Positions 7,808 to 18,171 are shown, counted from the stretch's first letter. The stretch: 64,000 bases of DNA from Colwellia sp. PAMC 21821 (GCF_002077175.1 NZ_CP014943.1:434001-498000); one strand, 5' to 3'. The notes: a model not told the origin generated them from the letters alone. Numbers and translations are program-made.

Positions 7808-10030
7808 ATGTTTAAAAAAACACTACCGTTAGCTGCCGCTATTTCAGTCGCACTTTCATCAATCACGTTATCAAGTACGGCGCTAGGAGCTGATGCTGCC
7901 AAAACTAACCAATTTTGGTGGCCAGAGCAGTTAAATTTAAGCCCGCTTCGTCAACACGGTGCTGAATCTAATCCGTATGGCGAGCAATTTAACTATGCCA
8001 AAGAATTTGCCACCATAGACATAAGCCAATTAAAAAAAGATATAGAAACAACATTAACTGATTCAAAAGCTTGGTGGCCTGCCGATTGGGGGCATTATGG
8101 TCCCTTGATGATAAGAATGGCGTGGCACAGTGCAGGTGTTTATCGTGTGCATGATGGTCGAGGCGGAGCTTCAGGTGGGCAACAGCGTTTTGATCCATTA
8201 AATAGCTGGCCTGACAATGTTAATTTAGATAAAGCTCGACGTTTATTATGGCCAGTAAAACAAAAATACGGCCGCAAAATTTCATGGGCCGATTTAATGG
8301 TACTTTCTGGTAATGTTGCACTAGAGTCAATGGGCTTTAAAACCTTTGGGTTTGCTGGTGGCAGAAGTGATGATTGGGAACCTGACCTAGTATACTGGGG
8401 ACCAGAAACCACTATGCTTGATGACAAGCGACGAGATAAAAAAGGCAAATTAAAAGGCCCACTAGCGGCGGTAGAAATGGGGTTAATATATGTTAACCCT
8501 GTTGGGCCACATGGTAACCCCGATCCACTTTTAGCTGCCAACGACATCAGAATGTCATTTGGTAGAATGGCAATGAATGACGAAGAAATAGTGGCACTCA
8601 TTGCTGGTGGCCACACATTAGGTAAAGCCCATGGTGCTAAAAAACCTGAAAATTGTGTGGGCGCAGAGCCAGCCGCAGCAGCCATTGAAGAGCAAGGTTT
8701 AGGCTGGAAAAACAAATGTGACTCAGGTGTTGGCGCTGATACCACTAGCAGTGGTTTAGAAGGCGCTTGGACAGTAACACCAACACAATGGTCTTCTAAC
8801 TACCTTGATAACTTAATGAATTTTACCTGGGTACAAACTAAAAGCCCAGCAGGTGCCATTCAATGGATACCTAGCGATAAAGCAGCGGCTAATTTAGTGC
8901 CTGATGCCCATATAGCTAATAAGCGTAATGCGCCAATTATGTTCACGACTGACTTAGCATTAAAAGAAGATCCGAGTTTTCTTAAAATTGTGCAGCGCTT
9001 TAGAGCTGATCCAAAAGAATTTGATAAGGCATTTGCTAAGGCTTGGTTTAAGCTAACCCATAGAGACATGGGACCACGTGCTAGATATGTTGGTGCAGAT
9101 GTACCAAGTGAAATATTATCATGGCAAGACCCGATCCCTGAGATTGAACATCCGCTCATTTCAAAAGCGGATATTAAGGAACTAAAACAACAAATATTAG
9201 ACTCTAGACTCACAACTTCTGCATTAGTAAGAGCTGCTTGGGCTTCAGCAGCCAGTCATCGTATAACTGATATGCGAGGCGGTGCAAACGGTGCGCGAAT
9301 TCAGCTTGAGCCACAAAAAAGTTGGAACGTGAATAACCCAACAGAATTAAGTAAAGTGTTAGCTAAATTAAAGTCCATTCAACAAAACTTTAATCAGCAA
9401 TCGCCTAACAGAAAAGTATCATTAGCTGACTTAATTGTTTTAGCTGGCGCTGCTGCAATTGAACAAGCGTCAAAAATAGCCGGAAACGAAATTGATGTGC
9501 CTTTTAATGCTGGTCGTGCTGATGCGAATCAAGCCCAAACTGAAATTAAGTCATTTAATTATTTAAAACCCAATGCCGATGGATTTCGTAATTATTACAG
9601 TGAAGATAGCTACATGTCACCAATCGAAATGCTGGTCGACAAAGCTAACTCACTGGGTTTAAATGTGCCAGAGATGACTGTATTGGTTGGTGGAATGCGT
9701 GCTTTGAACGCCAATTATGATGGTTCAGCGCTAGGTGTACTGACTAAAACTCCAGGGTTATTAACCAACGACTTTTTTGTCAACTTACTCGACATGTCGA
9801 CCACTTGGCGCAAAGACAGTACTCAAGTTGGGGTATATCAAGGTTATGATCGCATGTCAGATGAATTAAAGTGGCAAGCAACACCAGTAGATTTAATTTT
9901 TGGATCCAGCTCTGAATTACGCGCCATTGCCGAAGTTTATGCTTCTGATGATGCTAAGCATAAGTTCGTTACTGACTTTGTAAAAGCTTGGGTTAAGGTA
10001 ATGCAGCTAGATCGCTTTGATTTGAAGTAA
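7808..10030 (+). CDS. katG: Catalase-peroxidase KatG with signal peptide
   Basis: Bifunctional haem enzyme that removes H2O2 by catalase and peroxidase activity. Unlike the usual cytoplasmic KatG, it begins with a signal peptide ([18 protein letters not shown], cleavage likely after ALGA, residue 28), so it probably works in the periplasm, as in KatP/KatG2 types. Active-site residues are present: distal Arg103, Trp106 and His107 ([10 protein letters not shown]), proximal His269 (GGHT), and Tyr228 and Met254 to complete the Trp-Tyr-Met adduct that gives catalase activity. The second, haem-free domain follows (residues about 430-740). AGGAAATAA precedes the ATG. Divergent from oxyR and probably activated by it. 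Confidence 0.96.
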   Translation: MFKKTLPLAAAISVALSSITLSSTALGADAAKTNQFWWPEQLNLSPLRQHGAESNPYGEQFNYAKEFATIDISQLKKDIETTLTDSKAWWPADWGHYGPLMIRMAWHSAGVYRVHDGRGGASGGQQRFDPLNSWPDNVNLDKARRLLWPVKQKYGRKISWADLMVLSGNVALESMGFKTFGFAGGRSDDWEPDLVYWGPETTMLDDKRRDKKGKLKGPLAAVEMGLIYVNPVGPHGNPDPLLAANDIRMSFGRMAMNDEEIVALIAGGHTLGKAHGAKKPENCVGAEPAAAAIEEQGLGWKNKCDSGVGADTTSSGLEGAWTVTPTQWSSNYLDNLMNFTWVQTKSPAGAIQWIPSDKAAANLVPDAHIANKRNAPIMFTTDLALKEDPSFLKIVQRFRADPKEFDKAFAKAWFKLTHRDMGPRARYVGADVPSEILSWQDPIPEIEHPLISKADIKELKQQILDSRLTTSALVRAAWASAASHRITDMRGGANGARIQLEPQKSWNVNNPTELSKVLAKLKSIQQNFNQQSPNRKVSLADLIVLAGAAAIEQASKIAGNEIDVPFNAGRADANQAQTEIKSFNYLKPNADGFRNYYSEDSYMSPIEMLVDKANSLGLNVPEMTVLVGGMRALNANYDGSALGVLTKTPGLLTNDFFVNLLDMSTTWRKDSTQVGVYQGYDRMSDELKWQATPVDLIFGSSSELRAIAEVYASDDAKHKFVTDFVKAWVKVMQLDRFDLK

Positions 10031-10061
10031 CCTCAGATAAGGTAAGTAGTAAATTTATATT

Positions 10062-10098
10062 AGCGATTATTACGTAACAGTAATACTCGCTTTTTTAT
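10062..10098 (+). terminator. katG terminator
   Basis: Stem AGCGAtTATTAC / GTAATAcTCGCT with one internal mismatch and a 6-nt loop, followed by TTTTTTATTTTT, 32 nt after the katG stop. Confidence 0.8.
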
Positions 10099-10111
10099 TT
10101 TTAAAAACGGA

Positions 10112-10933
10112 TTACCAGTAAATTGGATCAACATGATAGTACTGAGTTAGTTGTTGATAAAGCTTAGGGTGTTGTTGACTAAATTGCCGAGACTGTTCAA
10201 AAAACACTTCACTGGCTACCGCAAAAAATTCTGCGGGATTGGTCGCACCATAATAGTCGAATAGTGAGGGTTCGCCGGTATTCGCTTGCTTTTGTAGTAC
10301 TTCAAATTGCTTAGAAAAAATCTCAGACCAACACTGATAACTTTGCCCTGCTGATAATATTGGTGCCCCATTAGCTCGACCATCTTCTTGATCTAATTGG
10401 TGTGCAAATTCATGAATCACTACATTGCGACCGTCATCAGGAATTTGCGCGCCTTCTAAGGTGTCTTGCCACGACAATACTATTTTGCCAAAGTCCCAAG
10501 ACTCTCCAGCTAATACCACTTTTTGAGTAAAATATACCCCGTCACCACTTCGTGTCTGCTGTTGTTTTACAAAAGCGCTTGGATAAACCAATATCGTTCG
10601 TAGCTTCGGGTAATAATTAGTTTTTCGATTTAGTAGTAGCAAACAGGCTTGCGCCGCTATAGTGATTTTTATTTCGTCAGTGATCACTAAGCCATTACAA
10701 CCAACAAATTCTTTTTCGGACAAAAACACCTGAATGTGTTTTTTTAATTGCAGCTGTAAATCTGCTGGCATTTGTCTAAAATACGGCATTCTTTGCTGAA
10801 TGATTTTTCGCCACTGTTTTTTAAAGGGCTTAGTTTTTATTAATCGACGTTTATATGCTAACCAATAAGGTTTTCCAGCCACATAAGCTATGAGCAATAA
10901 ACCAATAAATATCGGTAGGAAGTAAGACAACAT
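10112..10933 (-). CDS. mtfA: MtfA-like zinc metallopeptidase (M90)
   Basis: A 273-residue peptidase of the MtfA/PF06167 family. The zinc site HEFAHQLDQEDG is present, and a downstream Glu in AEFFAVASEVFFE fits the third ligand region. It starts with one membrane segment (residues 2-22, LSYFLPIFIGLLLIAYVAG), which the E. coli protein lacks; anchored forms are common in marine Gammaproteobacteria. E. coli MtfA binds the repressor Mlc and so influences the glucose PTS; whether that holds here cannot be told. The ATG at 10933 is chosen because the two extra upstream codons would need an ATT start. Convergent with katG across the terminator at 10062. Confidence 0.88.
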   Translation of the reverse strand: MLSYFLPIFIGLLLIAYVAGKPYWLAYKRRLIKTKPFKKQWRKIIQQRMPYFRQMPADLQLQLKKHIQVFLSEKEFVGCNGLVITDEIKITIAAQACLLLLNRKTNYYPKLRTILVYPSAFVKQQQTRSGDGVYFTQKVVLAGESWDFGKIVLSWQDTLEGAQIPDDGRNVVIHEFAHQLDQEDGRANGAPILSAGQSYQCWSEIFSKQFEVLQKQANTGEPSLFDYYGATNPAEFFAVASEVFFEQSRQFSQQHPKLYQQLTQYYHVDPIYW

Positions 10934-11051
10934 AATCAATTATACTAATTAAACTTTATTATAAAGTGAGGACAAATTAGTCAAATATCAAATTATTTTC
11001 TTAATAATCATCTATAAAAAATTAAAACACTACATAAAATAAATAAATTTG

Positions 11052-11187
11052 AAATAAATTTGAACTTATCCCAAAACAATAGCTCCTACTATACAAGATA
11101 CTTACTTCCCTGAGTGTTTTATGTTTTTATTGTGTTTTATGTTTTTATAATGCGTTTACTTTTTTAGGTAAACGCTTTTTTTTGTCT
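11052..11187 (+). ncRNA. Putative small RNA, copy 1 of twin genes
   Basis: A 136-bp unit repeated 344 bp downstream with only two differences (C/T-type changes near 11074 and 11086) and no gaps. It contains a 17-nt direct repeat GTGTTTTATGTTTTTAT (11114-11130 and 11132-11148), giving a U-rich single-stranded stretch of the kind Hfq binds, and ends in a textbook terminator. No reading frame of note exists on either strand. The sharp boundaries of conservation, including roughly 60 bp before the U-rich part, suggest that promoter and transcript were duplicated together. I cannot name an RNA family. The exact 5' end is unknown; TACTAT at 11087-11092 is a possible -10 without a good -35. Confidence 0.6.
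11151..11184 (+). terminator. Terminator of small RNA copy 1
   Basis: Perfect 8-bp stem GCGTTTAC / GTAAACGC with loop TTTTTTAG and a run of eight T. Only the plus strand has the T-run, which fixes the direction of transcription. Confidence 0.88.
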
Positions 11188-11219
11188 GAAACTTAGCAAA
11201 AACTTATCTAGTGCTCACT

Positions 11220-11249
11220 GTGTAGATAATTAATGTGTAGATAATTAAT
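11220..11249. repeat. Short tandem repeat, 2 x 15 bp
   Basis: GTGTAGATAATTAAT occurs twice head to tail between the two small RNA units. Confidence 0.85.
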
Positions 11250-11395
11250 CTTTAAAATAAAAAAGTAGTACGCTTAATGAGTAAAATTTGTTTTAGATTA
11301 CCAATTTCATTGAGTAATATTTAACGCCACTCGTAAATAAAAGTAGCGTTTACCCCCTTTAAATAAACCATCAAAAAGCAGCTAAAAAAATATTC

Positions 11396-11531
11396 AAATA
11401 AATTTGAACTTATCCCGAAACAATAGCTCTTACTATACAAGATACTTACTTCCCTGAGTGTTTTATGTTTTTATTGTGTTTTATGTTTTTATAATGCGTT
11501 TACTTTTTTAGGTAAACGCTTTTTTTTGTCT
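11396..11531 (+). ncRNA. Putative small RNA, copy 2 of twin genes
   Basis: Second copy of the 136-bp unit at 11052-11187, 134 of 136 bases identical, including the internal 17-nt repeat and the terminator. The 208 bp between the copies are unrelated, so this is a dispersed pair of separate units rather than a simple tandem array. Identical U-rich parts and terminators suggest sibling regulatory RNAs with shared targets; the two substitutions lie in the 5' third. What it regulates cannot be read from the sequence. Confidence 0.6.
11495..11528 (+). terminator. Terminator of small RNA copy 2
   Basis: Identical to the copy 1 terminator: 8-bp perfect stem and a run of eight T on the plus strand. 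Confidence 0.88.
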
Positions 11532-11621
11532 AAAATTCAACAAAAATTAACCACGATATATTCTGTTTAGTCGATTTCCCTAAAGGAGATAGCTGGCTTT
11601 AGAAACAATGAATAAAAAAAG

Positions 11622-11661
11622 GACAAATAAAAAAGCCAACTCCGCTTAGTGGAATTGGCTT
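11622..11661 (-). terminator. Terminator of the OsmC/YcaO gene
   Basis: Read on the minus strand: AAGCCAAtTCC / GGAgTTGGCTT with a 7-nt loop, followed by TTTTATTTG. It lies about 85 nt after the stop of the OsmC/YcaO gene. Confidence 0.8.
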
Positions 11662-11744
11662 CTAATGATTGATTATTAACTGTTTTCTTTACTGCTTTCT
11701 TAGCTACTAACTAAATAACTATTTTTATAGCGAATATATTAATG

Positions 11745-13931
11745 TTAGCTCACCGCTATATTTTTTCGTGCTTGATGAAGCTTTTTATAACTGTCGATTA
11801 GTCTTAAATGTTTATCTAAGCCTTCTAAGTTCATGCCTGTTTTGGTTAAGCCGAAGAACTTCACTGTGCCTTCTGTTGAACCTACAACATTACTCATCAT
11901 ATCTTCGCCAAACATTCTATTAAGGTTATGAATATAATCCTCTAGTTGCATGTCTTCGTCGATTTCAATTTCGAGCACAGCTTGCATCGCTTGATAAAAC
12001 AAACGACGCTCAACGGTATTATCATTAAACTGTAAGAATTCTTCGACTAACTCTTGCGCGTCTTCTAAGGCACCTAAGGCTAAATAAATCAGTATTTTAA
12101 GCTCTAAAATCGTGAGCTGTCCCCAGACGGTGTTCTCATCAAACTCTATACCTATCAAAGTTCTAATATCGATATAATTATCTAACTGGCTATCTTCTAA
12201 GCGAGTAACTAAGCTTTCGAGTGCATCATCATCTAAAATATGCAGATTCAGAATATCTTCGCGGTAATTAAGTGCCTTGTTGGTGTTATCCCAAACTAGG
12301 TCTTCTACAGGATATATTTCTGAATAATCAGGTACTAATATCCGACAAGCGGTTGCGCCTAGTTGGTCAAATACTGCCACGTAAGCTTCTTTACCTAAGG
12401 CTTTTAAAATACCGAATAAACGATCGTTTTCTTCTGCGCTGGTGCCAGAAAAATCCCATTCGCAAAACTCAAAGTCTGCCTTGTTACTAAAGAAGCGCCA
12501 TGAAATTACACCAGTTGAATCAATAAAGTGCTCAACGGCATTTTCAGGCTCAGATACCGCAAGGCTATTAAATGTTGGTCTTGGTACATCATTTAAGCCT
12601 TCAAAACTACGCCCTTGTAATAATTCAGTTAAACTACGCTCTAACGCGACTTCAAAGCTTGGGTGTGCACCAAACGAGGCAAATACACCACCGGTTTTTG
12701 GGTTCATTAACGTAACGCACATTACTGGGAATTGACCACCTAACGAGGCATCTTTAACAACAACTGGAAACCCTTGGGCTTCAAGGGCTTCGATACCGGC
12801 CAAAATGCTTGGAAACTTTTCAAGTACACTTTTAGGCACATCAGGTAAAACAATTTCTTGTTCTATTATTTGTCTTTTTACTGCTCTCTCGAATATTTCA
12901 GACAAACACTGCACTTGTGCTTCAGCTAAGTTATTACCGGCGCTCATGCCATTACTTAGAAATAAGTTTTCAATCAAATTTGAAGGAATATATACTGTTT
13001 CACCGTCAGATTGGCGCGTGTAAGGAATAGCACAAATACCACGTTCAGCGTTTCCTGAGTTGGTATCAATTAGGTTTGAGCCACGAAGTTCATCGTCAGG
13101 ATTGTAAATATCTAAACAATAATCATCTAAAATACCCTCAGGTAAATCATCACTTTCATATAACGTAAACCACTTTTCGTTCGGGTAATGTACAAAATCG
13201 CTGTTAGCGATGTCTTGCCCTAAAAACTGATCGTTATAAAAGAAATTACAATTAAGGCGTTCAATAAACTCACCTAAGGCTGAACATAGTGCGCTTTCTT
13301 TTGTGGCACCTTTACCGTTGGTAAAACACATTGGAGAAGCGGCATCTCTAATGTGTAATGACCATACATTTGGCACAATATTGCGCCATGAGGCAATTTC
13401 AATTTTCATGCCTAAGCCCGCTAAAATCGCGGTCATGTTTTTAATGGTTTCTTCTAGCGGTAAATCTTTACCTAGAATATAAGTGCTGTCTGTGCCTTGT
13501 TCGCCTGCCATTAACATGGCTTGTGCGTCATCTTCTAAGCTGTCGACCAAATCAACTTTAAATTCCGGCCCTGTTTGTATAACTTTTTTTACCGTACAAC
13601 GATCTATTGAGCGTCGAATACCTAAACGGTCTTTTTCTGAAATGCTTTCAGGCAGCTCAACTTGAATTTGAAATATTTGCTTATACCGATCTTCAGGATC
13701 TACAATATTGTTTTGTGATAAGCGAATATTTTCGGTCGGAATATCGCGAGAATTACAATACACCTTAACAAAATACGCCGCACACATAGCTGACGAAGCT
13801 AGGAAGTAATCAAACGGTCCGGGCGCTGAGCCATCACCTTTATAACGAATAGGTTGGTCGGCGACGACGGTAAAGTCATCAAATTTGGCTTCAACTTTTA
13901 CGTTGTCGAGAAAATTAACTTTAATTTCCAT
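11745..13931 (-). CDS. OsmC-YcaO fusion protein
   Basis: A 728-residue fusion. The N-terminal 140 residues form an OsmC/Ohr-like domain (GDGSAPGPFDYFLASSAMCAAYFVKVYC and RCTVKKVIQTGPEF), whose members reduce organic peroxides through a Cys pair. Residues about 165-560 are a YcaO domain (KGATKESALCSALGEFIERL, LAEAQVQCLSEIFERAVKR, ATP-binding style acidic clusters), and the rest is a helical C-terminal extension. YcaO proteins activate amide backbones with ATP; E. coli YcaO assists RimO methylthiolation of ribosomal protein S12. The fused form is recognised as a family (TIGR03549) in marine Gammaproteobacteria. The ATG at 13931 (MEIKVNF) is preferred to a longer non-ATG start. No peptide precursor gene lies nearby, so natural-product synthesis is unlikely. 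Confidence 0.9.
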   Translation of the reverse strand: MEIKVNFLDNVKVEAKFDDFTVVADQPIRYKGDGSAPGPFDYFLASSAMCAAYFVKVYCNSRDIPTENIRLSQNNIVDPEDRYKQIFQIQVELPESISEKDRLGIRRSIDRCTVKKVIQTGPEFKVDLVDSLEDDAQAMLMAGEQGTDSTYILGKDLPLEETIKNMTAILAGLGMKIEIASWRNIVPNVWSLHIRDAASPMCFTNGKGATKESALCSALGEFIERLNCNFFYNDQFLGQDIANSDFVHYPNEKWFTLYESDDLPEGILDDYCLDIYNPDDELRGSNLIDTNSGNAERGICAIPYTRQSDGETVYIPSNLIENLFLSNGMSAGNNLAEAQVQCLSEIFERAVKRQIIEQEIVLPDVPKSVLEKFPSILAGIEALEAQGFPVVVKDASLGGQFPVMCVTLMNPKTGGVFASFGAHPSFEVALERSLTELLQGRSFEGLNDVPRPTFNSLAVSEPENAVEHFIDSTGVISWRFFSNKADFEFCEWDFSGTSAEENDRLFGILKALGKEAYVAVFDQLGATACRILVPDYSEIYPVEDLVWDNTNKALNYREDILNLHILDDDALESLVTRLEDSQLDNYIDIRTLIGIEFDENTVWGQLTILELKILIYLALGALEDAQELVEEFLQFNDNTVERRLFYQAMQAVLEIEIDEDMQLEDYIHNLNRMFGEDMMSNVVGSTEGTVKFFGLTKTGMNLEGLDKHLRLIDSYKKLHQARKNIAVS

Positions 13932-14080
13932 TAGATTGGATCCCACAATTGATTGCTGTAACTGCCAAAATTTCACTTTGAAACTTTGCTAATCAGCGAA
14001 TTTATCTTAATGCGGGGAATTATCGTGGTTTTTGCCGCAATAGTCTTGGGTTAATTGCATAAAACCCTAAATTTGAGCAA

Positions 14081-14114
14081 AGAAAAAGGCGAGTAGGTAA
14101 CTACTCGCCTTTTC
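14081..14114 (-). terminator. Terminator after the laminarin operon
   Basis: Perfect 13-bp stem AAAAGGCGAGTAG / CTACTCGCCTTTT with a 4-nt loop, 30 nt after the GH3 stop. On the minus strand it ends in TTTTTCT. Confidence 0.88.
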
Positions 14115-14143
14115 ATCAATATTTATGCCTTAGTGTTTTATCA

Positions 14144-16759
14144 TTAAGGACACTGAATTAATAAAGGTTTAGGTGTATTAATTTCAGCTTGAGGTTGATA
14201 GCGAATATCGCTTACTGAAAGTTTAATAGCGCCGTTGGTATAAAGGGCAAACGGTGAAACAATTTTATCCATTGCGATACCTTTCTCGACAAAACATTGT
14301 AAATCGATGGCAATATTTTGCCATTGTCCTTGCGCTAATGTTTGCATTTTATCAGTAATATCAACAGCCGCTCTGCAGCTGCCAAATGCATCACCAATAG
14401 ATTCACAGTGCATTTCAACAATCACTGGCGCAGTTATGCTTGAATCACGTTTAACAGAAATTACCAAGGCAGAATTTTGTTCTAATTCAAAACCAAGGTC
14501 TTCTCTGAAACTACTTGAAAATATCACACCTGTTTTTGCCGTGCCTGAAGTGTCAATTCGGAAGGCATCTTCTTGAACTACTTTGTCTACCGTACGATAA
14601 GTAATACCTGGAAGTTTGGCACTATTTGAACGTAACTCTGACGATTGCTGCTCAGATGATAAAAACATACGCCATGGCTTAACTACTTGACCAGAGAATA
14701 TATTGGTGTTTTTAGTTAGCCCTTCATCACTGCTAACTTCTTCAGATAAGTTATCAGATAAAAGCATTTGTTCTTTGTTACTTTGATAGGTTAAACCAAA
14801 ACCATAAGGTAATAACGGCTCGTAAACTTCGTCAAATCGGTTAACAATTTGTGTCGCCGTTTTTGGCCATGAAAAAGAAAGTTTACCTGTAAAGTCATGC
14901 TGTATTTGCTTGTTCTTATCGGTTAATAGCACATCGGCTAAAGCCTTACCTTCAGAGCCAGGTAACCAAGCAGCAACAAAAGCATCGCTGGCGTTCAGCT
15001 CAGCATTTACCCACATAGGTCGACCGCTGATAAAAATACTGACAACAGGAATACCTTGAGCTTTAAGCTTTTTCAATAAAGCTAAATCTGTTTGCATACC
15101 ACGTTGATAGGCTAAATTATCTTTATCGCCATGCCCTTCTGCGTAAGGTTCTTCACCAAAAATAACAATGGCAACATCTGGCTTTTGAGAAAACTGACCG
15201 TTCTCGCTCAGCGTAATTTTTCCGCCTGCAGCGTTAACTTGAGATGCTAAGCCATCATAAATTGAGGTACCGCCGGGGAAATCTTCATTGCTATTATTAG
15301 TACCTTGCCATGTAATACTCCAGCCACCTGATTGCTTACCAATGTTATGAGCAGCATCACCAGCAACTAAAATATTTAACTTAGGTGAAAGTGGTAATAA
15401 ATTAGCTTTATTTTTTAATAATACCAAAGACTCTCTTACCGCTTGGCGAGCAACTTCACGATGTTCTTCGCTACCCACTAATTCAGTTTTACCTGAAAAA
15501 AGTCGATTAGCTGGGCTAGGTTTATTAAATAAACCTGCACGTAACTTAACGCGTAAAATACGGCTAACTGCATCGTCGATACGCGCTTGTGGAATAATGC
15601 CTTGCTTAACTTGCGCTATCGTATTTTCCATTAATGGCTTCCAAGCATCTGTTGGCACCATAAAAATATCTAAACCTGCATTTGCCGCTTGTGGACAGCT
15701 TTCATTTGTACAGTCAACAATTTGCCCATGACCATTCCAATCACCAACAACAAAGCCATCGAAGCCCATTTTGTTTTTCAACACATCGGTTAACAAGTAA
15801 CGATTGCCGTGAATTTTATCACCATGCCAGCTGTTAAATGATGCCATAACTGATTGCGCGCCAGCGGTTAAACCACCCACATAGCCTTGGGCATGTAAGT
15901 CGTATAAATCTTGCTCTGACGCTAAGTTATCGCCTTGGTCGTCACCGTCAACAGTTCCGCCATCACCAATAAAGTGCTTTACGGTACTGATCACGCGATC
16001 ATCCCCTAAAAAGTCATTACCCGCATGGCCTTGTAACCCTTTAACCACTGATGCAGCATAAGATCTTACAATCTCTGGATCTTCAGAGTAGCCTTCATAA
16101 GTTCGGCCCCAGCGATCATCTCGAACCGTTGCTACCGTTGGCGCGAAAACCCAATCAATGCCAGTGACCATGACTTCTGTCGCCGTGATTTTTGCAATTT
16201 TTTCGACTAAGGCAGGATTGTTTGCCGCACCTAAGCCAATATTATGCGGAAATAGCGTAGCACCAATAACATTGTTATGACCATGAACCGCGTCTGTACC
16301 CCACATAGTAGGAATAGTTGAGCCATCTAATGAGTCATCAATAGAAGCTTGGTACATAGCTTCGGCTAAGGCGATCCAATCTTGCGGAGTGGCATGTTTA
16401 TTATTATCAGGAAACGCGCCACCACCATTAAGGTATGAACCAAAGCCATATTTACGCATATCTTCGAATGTAATATCGCGAATTTCCGGTTGGATCATTT
16501 GTGCTACTTTTTGCTCCAATGTCATAGTAGATAATAAGCGCTTTACTTGTCGTTCAAGCGCAGCGTCTGTTTTCACTTCAGAACTAATAGACGGCCAAAT
16601 TGATAAGTTTTTCTTAGCTAATACGGGTTTATTAGCCGCTACCGGCTTCGACACTATTTCCGTTGATTTTGTTTCGGATTCAATCTTAGCGCCAGCATTA
16701 CAAGCCGCTAAACCCAATGCTGAAATAGTTGAAACAAATAGGTAGGTAAATTTATTCAT
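14144..16759 (-). CDS. Glycoside hydrolase family 3 beta-glucosidase, lipoprotein
   Basis: Exo-acting beta-glucosidase/glucanase that trims glucose from beta-glucan oligosaccharides. The signal ends in lipobox LAAC (Cys20), so it is membrane-anchored outside the cytoplasm. GH3 N-terminal domain: TDAVHGHNN, GRTYEGYSEDP, KHFIGDG and GDWNGHGQ with the nucleophile Asp340; the (alpha/beta) sandwich domain follows (ESLVLLKN, FGEEPYAEGHGD). The last 200 residues form an extra domain like that of marine ExoP-type enzymes. 871 residues is normal for that subgroup. Its ATG overlaps the stop of the upstream transporter gene by one base (TAATG), so the two are translationally coupled. Substrate assigned as laminarin oligosaccharides from context. 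Confidence 0.93.
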   Translation of the reverse strand: MNKFTYLFVSTISALGLAACNAGAKIESETKSTEIVSKPVAANKPVLAKKNLSIWPSISSEVKTDAALERQVKRLLSTMTLEQKVAQMIQPEIRDITFEDMRKYGFGSYLNGGGAFPDNNKHATPQDWIALAEAMYQASIDDSLDGSTIPTMWGTDAVHGHNNVIGATLFPHNIGLGAANNPALVEKIAKITATEVMVTGIDWVFAPTVATVRDDRWGRTYEGYSEDPEIVRSYAASVVKGLQGHAGNDFLGDDRVISTVKHFIGDGGTVDGDDQGDNLASEQDLYDLHAQGYVGGLTAGAQSVMASFNSWHGDKIHGNRYLLTDVLKNKMGFDGFVVGDWNGHGQIVDCTNESCPQAANAGLDIFMVPTDAWKPLMENTIAQVKQGIIPQARIDDAVSRILRVKLRAGLFNKPSPANRLFSGKTELVGSEEHREVARQAVRESLVLLKNKANLLPLSPKLNILVAGDAAHNIGKQSGGWSITWQGTNNSNEDFPGGTSIYDGLASQVNAAGGKITLSENGQFSQKPDVAIVIFGEEPYAEGHGDKDNLAYQRGMQTDLALLKKLKAQGIPVVSIFISGRPMWVNAELNASDAFVAAWLPGSEGKALADVLLTDKNKQIQHDFTGKLSFSWPKTATQIVNRFDEVYEPLLPYGFGLTYQSNKEQMLLSDNLSEEVSSDEGLTKNTNIFSGQVVKPWRMFLSSEQQSSELRSNSAKLPGITYRTVDKVVQEDAFRIDTSGTAKTGVIFSSSFREDLGFELEQNSALVISVKRDSSITAPVIVEMHCESIGDAFGSCRAAVDITDKMQTLAQGQWQNIAIDLQCFVEKGIAMDKIVSPFALYTNGAIKLSVSDIRYQPQAEINTPKPLLIQCP

Positions 16760-18033
16760 TATGCTTGTTCCTTCAAAGTAACAGCTGACGGTTTAGAGCC
16801 AATGACACCATAAGCAACAATGTAGATGTAACAAAGTACTGGCAGAATGAAAGATAATTGCACACCAATGATGTCAGCAAGTACACCTTGTAATAATGGT
16901 ATAATCGCACCGCCGACAATGGCTAAACATAGAATGCCTGCCCCCTGGCTGGTATGCTTACCTAAGCTGTTTAACGCTAAACTGAAAATTGTCGGGAACA
17001 TGATAGAGTTGCATAGTCCGACTAATAAAATTGCCCACATTGCTAAACTACCACTAGTTAACATAGCAATAGTCACTAAAACCACCGCAAAAAAAGCGTT
17101 AAATGCCAACGTTTTACCAGCATCAATTTTCTGCATGACCGCCGCACCTATGAAACGTCCGACCATGGCTCCGCCCCAATAATAAGTCAGGTATTTAGCC
17201 GCTTCGGACTCTTCTAGCCCAGCAATATTGGCTTCGCCAAAAAAGTTAATTAAAAAGCTACCAATAGACACTTCAGCGCCAACATAAACAAATATACCCA
17301 AAGCACCTAAAACTAAGTGACGATATTGCCAAGCTGAGCCTGAGACAACTTCGTCTTCCTCAGTTTCTGCACTAGCAATATGCGGTAATTTCAACCAAGC
17401 AAAAATAGCCGCTAATATCAGTAAAGCCGCAGTAAGGACTAAATAAGGTACTTTAACTGAGTCTGCTGAAGGCTCGGTAGCCATGGAATGTACCGCTTCA
17501 TTTAGGATAAACAAACCACCTAAATATGGCGCAACCGTTGTGCCTAAAGAATTAAACGCTTGGGTCATGGTCAATCTTGAAGAAGCTGACTCTGTTGGCC
17601 CAAGTAAAGTAACATATGGGTTCGCCGAAACTTGTAAAATAGTAATGCCACTGGCTAACACGAACAATGCTGATAAAAACATCGCATAACTGTGCATTGA
17701 TGCTGCAGGGTAAAACATTAAACACCCTAACGCGGCGACAACTAGGCCTGCAACAATACCTTTTTGATAACCGACTTTTTTCACTAACTGCCCTGCTGGC
17801 AAGGAAACAATAAAGTAAGCACCAAAAAAACAAAATTGTACTAACATCGATTGGGTATAAGTTAAATCGAAGATGGCTTTTAAATGTGGAATAAGAATGT
17901 CGTTTAAGCAGGTAATAAAGCCCCACATAAAAAACAGAGTTGTTAAAGAAACCAACGCAAAGCGATTTTGCTTAGGTGCACTAATATCTGTGGTGCTATG
18001 TTGTTTGTCTAATACGACTGAAGTACTAGCCAT
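16759..18033 (-). CDS. FucP-type sugar:H+ symporter (MFS)
   Basis: A 424-residue major facilitator of the FucP/glucose-galactose porter family (TIGR01272-like). The diagnostic first helix region reads [24 protein letters not shown], and about 12 hydrophobic segments follow. It sits in the inner membrane and takes up the monosaccharide, here most likely glucose released from laminarin. The gene is the third of four in the operon; its stop overlaps the GH3 start. An inverted repeat at 18138-18160 lies just upstream, between it and the receptor gene, and may reduce read-through. Confidence 0.9.
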   Translation of the reverse strand: MASTSVVLDKQHSTTDISAPKQNRFALVSLTTLFFMWGFITCLNDILIPHLKAIFDLTYTQSMLVQFCFFGAYFIVSLPAGQLVKKVGYQKGIVAGLVVAALGCLMFYPAASMHSYAMFLSALFVLASGITILQVSANPYVTLLGPTESASSRLTMTQAFNSLGTTVAPYLGGLFILNEAVHSMATEPSADSVKVPYLVLTAALLILAAIFAWLKLPHIASAETEEDEVVSGSAWQYRHLVLGALGIFVYVGAEVSIGSFLINFFGEANIAGLEESEAAKYLTYYWGGAMVGRFIGAAVMQKIDAGKTLAFNAFFAVVLVTIAMLTSGSLAMWAILLVGLCNSIMFPTIFSLALNSLGKHTSQGAGILCLAIVGGAIIPLLQGVLADIIGVQLSFILPVLCYIYIVAYGVIGSKPSAVTLKEQA

Positions 18034-18137
18034 AAGATAAATTCCTATACTATGGAATTAGCAATGCCATAACCTTGTTGAGTTCAATTAACTAAAAATA
18101 CCGTTAGAACATGACAATGCTAAATAAAGAGAAGTGC

Positions 18138-18160
18138 GCGCCTGCATATCAAACAGGCGC
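18138..18160 (-). terminator. Hairpin between receptor and transporter genes
   Basis: GCGCCTG / CAGGCGC, 7-bp stem and 9-nt loop, about 12 nt after the receptor stop on the minus strand, followed by a pyrimidine-rich stretch (acttctctttattt). Probably a weak terminator or mRNA 3'-end stabiliser that makes receptor mRNA more abundant than transporter mRNA. Confidence 0.5.
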
Positions 18161-18171
18161 TATGTTTAAGG

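Noticed and set aside
8140..8745. 201-codon open frame antisense to katG
   Set aside because: It lies wholly inside katG on the other strand, has no ribosome-binding site and no recognisable domain; a codon-bias shadow.
11745..13931. YcaO-type ribosomal peptide (RiPP) cluster
   Set aside because: No precursor peptide, dehydrogenase or export gene adjoins; the OsmC fusion points to a housekeeping role.
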